From assembly GCF_028618695.1 (NCBI RefSeq), contig NZ_JAQIVI010000121.1, positions 39,777 through 66,244 on the forward strand: a DNA stretch of 26,468 nucleotides, given 5' to 3'. The notes beneath the pieces were generated by a model. The model was not told where the DNA came from, did not search any database, and worked only from the letters and a program-made list of their open reading frames with translations. The DNA is from Natrinema soli (GTDB taxonomy: Archaea; Halobacteriota; Halobacteria; Halobacteriales; Natrialbaceae). The position numbers and the translations under genes are program-made. Every line of letters begins with the position of its first letter. Position 1 is the stretch's first letter. Below, one piece after another: positions 24,078 through 26,468 of the stretch.

Positions 24078-24775
24078 TGCTCGACATCACTGATCTGTAC
24101 GTCTCGTACGGAAAGACACCGATCCTCCGCGACATCGATATCAACGTCAACGACGGAGAGATCGTTGGCATCATGGGAAAAAACGGCGTCGGCAAGACGA
24201 CGCTGATGAAGGCCATCATCGGATTGCTCGAGGCCGATAACGGAACGATCACGTTCGACGAAACCGATATCACTGACGCCGGCGCAGATGACCGCGCTCG
24301 CCGCGGGATAGGCTATATCCCGCAGGGCCGAGACGTCTTCCCCGAACTGACCGTCGAGGAGAACCTCCGGATGGGCGAGACGATCAATGTGGACAACGAC
24401 GACCTCCAATACGAGGCCGTTTACGACTACTTCCCGATCCTTGAGGAGCGACGAACACAAGAGGCGGGAACGATGAGCGGCGGCCAACAGCAGATGCTCG
24501 CGATCGGCCGGGCGCTCGTCGGCAATCCAGCTCTTCTCCTCCTCGACGAACCGTCCGAAGGTGTGCAGCCGTCTATCGTTCAGGACATCACTCGGGACCT
24601 GCAACGGGTCAACGAAGAGATCGGCACAACGATCTGTTTCGTCGAGCAGAACCTTCACGTCGTCCAGAACCTCGCTGAGCGCTGTTACGCCATCGACAAG
24701 GGGACAATCGTCGACGAACTCGGTCCTGACCGACTCTCGTCTCGTGACGCCGTGACGAGGTACCTGGCAGTCTAG
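24077..24775 (+). CDS. urtE: Urea ABC transporter ATP-binding protein UrtE
   Basis: A 232-residue ATPase of the LivF branch, partner of UrtD. Walker A GKNGVGKTT, signature MSGGQQQMLAIGRAL, Walker B LLLLDEPSEGVQPS and a switch region VEQN (Gln in place of the usual His, as in LivF) are present. It overlaps the urtD stop by one base (TAATG). Last gene; a T-run (24791-24796) lies in the region after it. Confidence 0.95.
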   Translation: MLDITDLYVSYGKTPILRDIDINVNDGEIVGIMGKNGVGKTTLMKAIIGLLEADNGTITFDETDITDAGADDRARRGIGYIPQGRDVFPELTVEENLRMGETINVDNDDLQYEAVYDYFPILEERRTQEAGTMSGGQQQMLAIGRALVGNPALLLLDEPSEGVQPSIVQDITRDLQRVNEEIGTTICFVEQNLHVVQNLAERCYAIDKGTIVDELGPDRLSSRDAVTRYLAV

Positions 24776-24946
24776 CGAGTTTCGATCCTCGTTTTTGGTT
24801 TCTCGAAGGTGCACAGAGAGCGGGTTCAACGTAGTTATCTGCAGTACGCCATTGTCTGTAGCCGAAACACTGCAGAGATCGCTGGAGTTCGCTATCTGGG
24901 TTCGAGGTATCTGTTCGTCTGAAATCGAACGCTCGATAGATATCAG
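24776..24946. other. Gap after urtE; T-rich stretch
   Basis: CGTTTTTGG about 15 bases after the urtE stop is the most likely transcript end, since archaeal termination needs only a T-run. No gene is seen. Confidence 0.35.
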
Positions 24947-25105
24947 TCAATCATTCGAAACAGTCTGACTGGGCTGGATCCAGTTATGTAGACGATCAGA
25001 GAATGCTCCCAGTGCAACCCCCGCGACAAATAATAAGATACTCGGGACGAGTACCCAGAGGAGGTCGGGATGCTGTGCGCCGGTATGCAACGGAACGTCA
25101 AGCAT
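24947..25105 (-). CDS. Small single-helix membrane protein
   Basis: A 52-residue protein, MLDVPLHTGAQHPD then LLWVLVPSILLFVAGVALGAF, one membrane helix and a short polar tail. Start ATG 25103-25105 is a guess; the frame stays open to 25192 upstream. Function unknown. It converges with urtE. Confidence 0.45.
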   Translation of the reverse strand: MLDVPLHTGAQHPDLLWVLVPSILLFVAGVALGAFSDRLHNWIQPSQTVSND

Positions 25106-25327
25106 ATACGTCCTATGCGTGATGACGGTAGTTAACCTCCGGATTGGGGCCAAACTTACAACGATATCGTCCGCTACTGTGTGTACTCTCAATATATGGC
25201 CAAATAAAGATCAATCCATAAGGAAAAGATCTGAAACAGCCTCCATAGTTTAGTATCTCCACGTCTAACTGAGATCTTGGCCCCTGCTACATTCAGCTCA
25301 ATTACGAAGACATGTCTGTCGATCGGT

Positions 25328-25450
25328 ATGGCGAAACCTTTCTCACACCCACTCCCCGTGCTCAATAACCGACTGCAGCAGCTCTCGTCGGCAGTAGATT
25401 CGATTCGCTGGGAAGGCCGAACGGCGGTATTGCCTGAATGGTGGATTTAA
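25328..25450 (+). CDS. Possible 40-residue small protein
   Basis: ATG to TAA, reading MAKPFSHPLPVLNNRLQQLS and ending WEGRTAVLPEWWI. No promoter was found and no family is recognised. It may be chance; the stretch 25200-25480 otherwise holds nothing. Confidence 0.2.
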   Translation: MAKPFSHPLPVLNNRLQQLSSAVDSIRWEGRTAVLPEWWI

Positions 25451-25480
25451 CAGGGAGAACTCTCAGCATAGGATTAGATC

Positions 25481-25624
25481 CTACTCAGTTGCGAGTTCGT
25501 CGTAGATTTCCTCGTGCTCGTCGAGGCCTCGTCGTCCGAGGAACCGAATGAGATACTACCGCGCCTCCTCAGGAGACATTTTATCGGGAATCTCGTGCTG
25601 GTCACTTCCGGCGGCCGTACTCAC
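25481..25624 (-). pseudogene. Small protein gene broken by an in-frame TAG
   Basis: From GTG 25624 the frame reads STAAGSDQHEIPDKMSPEEA, R, a TAG, then YLIRFLGRRGLDEHEEIYDE and LATE to TAG 25481-25483. The two halves fit one continuous acidic, helical protein of about 46 residues, so the TAG looks like a mutation. The family is not recognised. Confidence 0.45.
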
Positions 25625-25707
25625 TTCCCACTATGGGATTCGTGGTCATAGTCGTTCAGTTCGTGTGGCTCATCGTCACCTGTGTCGTGCTCAGGAGCCC
25701 TGGATAG

Positions 25708-25977
25708 CTAATCTGTGCCCACAATACGTGACAGCCAAAGGTGGATCGTTGCCTCGTATTCCGGTGTGAGTGGCTCGGTATGCTCTCGTAAATAGTCAAC
25801 CACGTCGCCCTCATCGATACTGGCCTCATCTGTCGCAAGTGCCTTCTGGATCTCTTTGACTGGCCGGTTGTAGTCGAACCGAATGCCGTTCAGAGCGTGT
25901 GTCTTCTTCACTCGCGATGACGTGCGACAAGCGCTGACCGCGATCATGGGCGAGCAGCCGCATGGAACGACTATCAC
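25708..25977 (-). pseudogene. C-terminal fragment of an unknown protein
   Basis: The frame reads VKKTHALNGIRFDYNRPVKE, IQKALATDEASIDEGDVVDY and LREHTEPLTPEYEATIHLWL to a stop at 25708. The last 65 residues look like real acidic protein; the first 20 or so do not. The 5' part is probably lost. A fragment is more likely than a complete gene. Confidence 0.4.
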
Positions 25978-26468
25978 ACGAGTCTGATAGGCGATGAAGA
26001 ACTCGGTGGATCGGATCTCGAAGAGAGAACGCGGCAGGTGAGTCCAAAACAGCCACCAAAGCAGATCCTATCGATGGATCTCGAAACGGCGACCGGACTG
26101 CTCGAGGATCGGTACTGTCATCTGGTTCTCCTCGAGGACAGCACAGCGAGTGCAGGTGGTGTCATACCCGTTGTGACCCCGCCAACCGCCGGAACCGCGT
26201 GAGAACCACCATAGAGCCACCTACAAAATAGGAACACGGACACGAACGGTCTTGGTCGTCGGCTCTCCGGTCGACGTCGCTGTCTCTTCTAGTGATAACT
26301 CCGAGAAGACCCTCTCGAATCAGAAATAGTAGCGGTGTGAGTTACACAAATTCCATGGATTGGCTTCCTTTCTCACTCACAACGGGTGTGATTGTACCCA
26401 CGGGCACCGTCTAGTTAGCGCAGTTTGAGAAGTGAGCAGGTCGTAGAGATTGGTTGGAACTATGCTCG
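25978..26468. other. Decayed sequence at the right edge
   Basis: No intact gene is seen. ATG 26074 to TGA 26202 (MDLETATGLLEDRYCHLVLL and on) begins like a haloarchaeal ArsR-type regulator but is cut off after about 20 recognisable residues. Nothing was recognised in 26203-26468. Confidence 0.35.

Overview
The window looks like part of a haloarchaeal secondary replicon (megaplasmid or mini-chromosome). The proteins are rich in Asp and Glu. Several starts have a TATA-like box A about 24-30 bases upstream and no leader. Recognisable haloarchaeal families include an HTH-10 regulator, Orc1/Cdc6, UspA, and urease with a urea ABC transporter. The species cannot be read from the sequence.

Layout. 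Positions 1-4100 are accessory DNA: the start of an IS1595-type transposase, a small membrane protein, a UspA protein, an HTH-10 regulator, a UlaG-like metallo-hydrolase and a transposase remnant. Positions 4200-9410 hold what looks like a replicon-maintenance module: a tyrosine recombinase with a 12-bp inverted repeat in its upstream region, a winged-helix protein divergent from a protein of unknown function, a broken UvrD-type helicase fragment, an AAA+ ATPase without a visible DNA-binding domain, and a small ribbon-helix-helix-like protein. Six AT-rich sites built from 10-bp TTAATATTAA-like half-sites on a 12-bp period are scattered through this module. Two of them lie on the promoters of the ATPase and ribbon-helix-helix genes. 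Positions 9470-12020 are a replication origin: an orc1/cdc6 gene flanked by ORB-like G-tract repeats. Positions 12020-13200 hold an IS630 remnant and otherwise nothing recognisable.

Positions 13212-18814 (minus strand) are a complete urease operon, ureB-C-A-G-D-E-F. Diverging from it at 20047-24775 (plus strand) is a complete urea ABC transporter operon, urtABCDE. The two share a 1.2-kb regulatory spacer that also holds an insertion-sequence remnant. Together they import urea and hydrolyse it to ammonia and CO2, a nitrogen-scavenging unit. UreD, UreE, UreF and UreG load nickel into the UreABC enzyme. No nickel transporter is visible here. Positions 24776-26468 are decayed: a small membrane protein, broken small genes and unassigned sequence.

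The most novel candidate is the AAA+/ribbon-helix-helix pair with its dispersed AT-rich sites next to the Orc1 origin. It has the layout of a partition system (motor ATPase, adaptor, centromere sites) but an Orc/AAA-like ATPase in place of ParA. This is inferred from sequence layout only.
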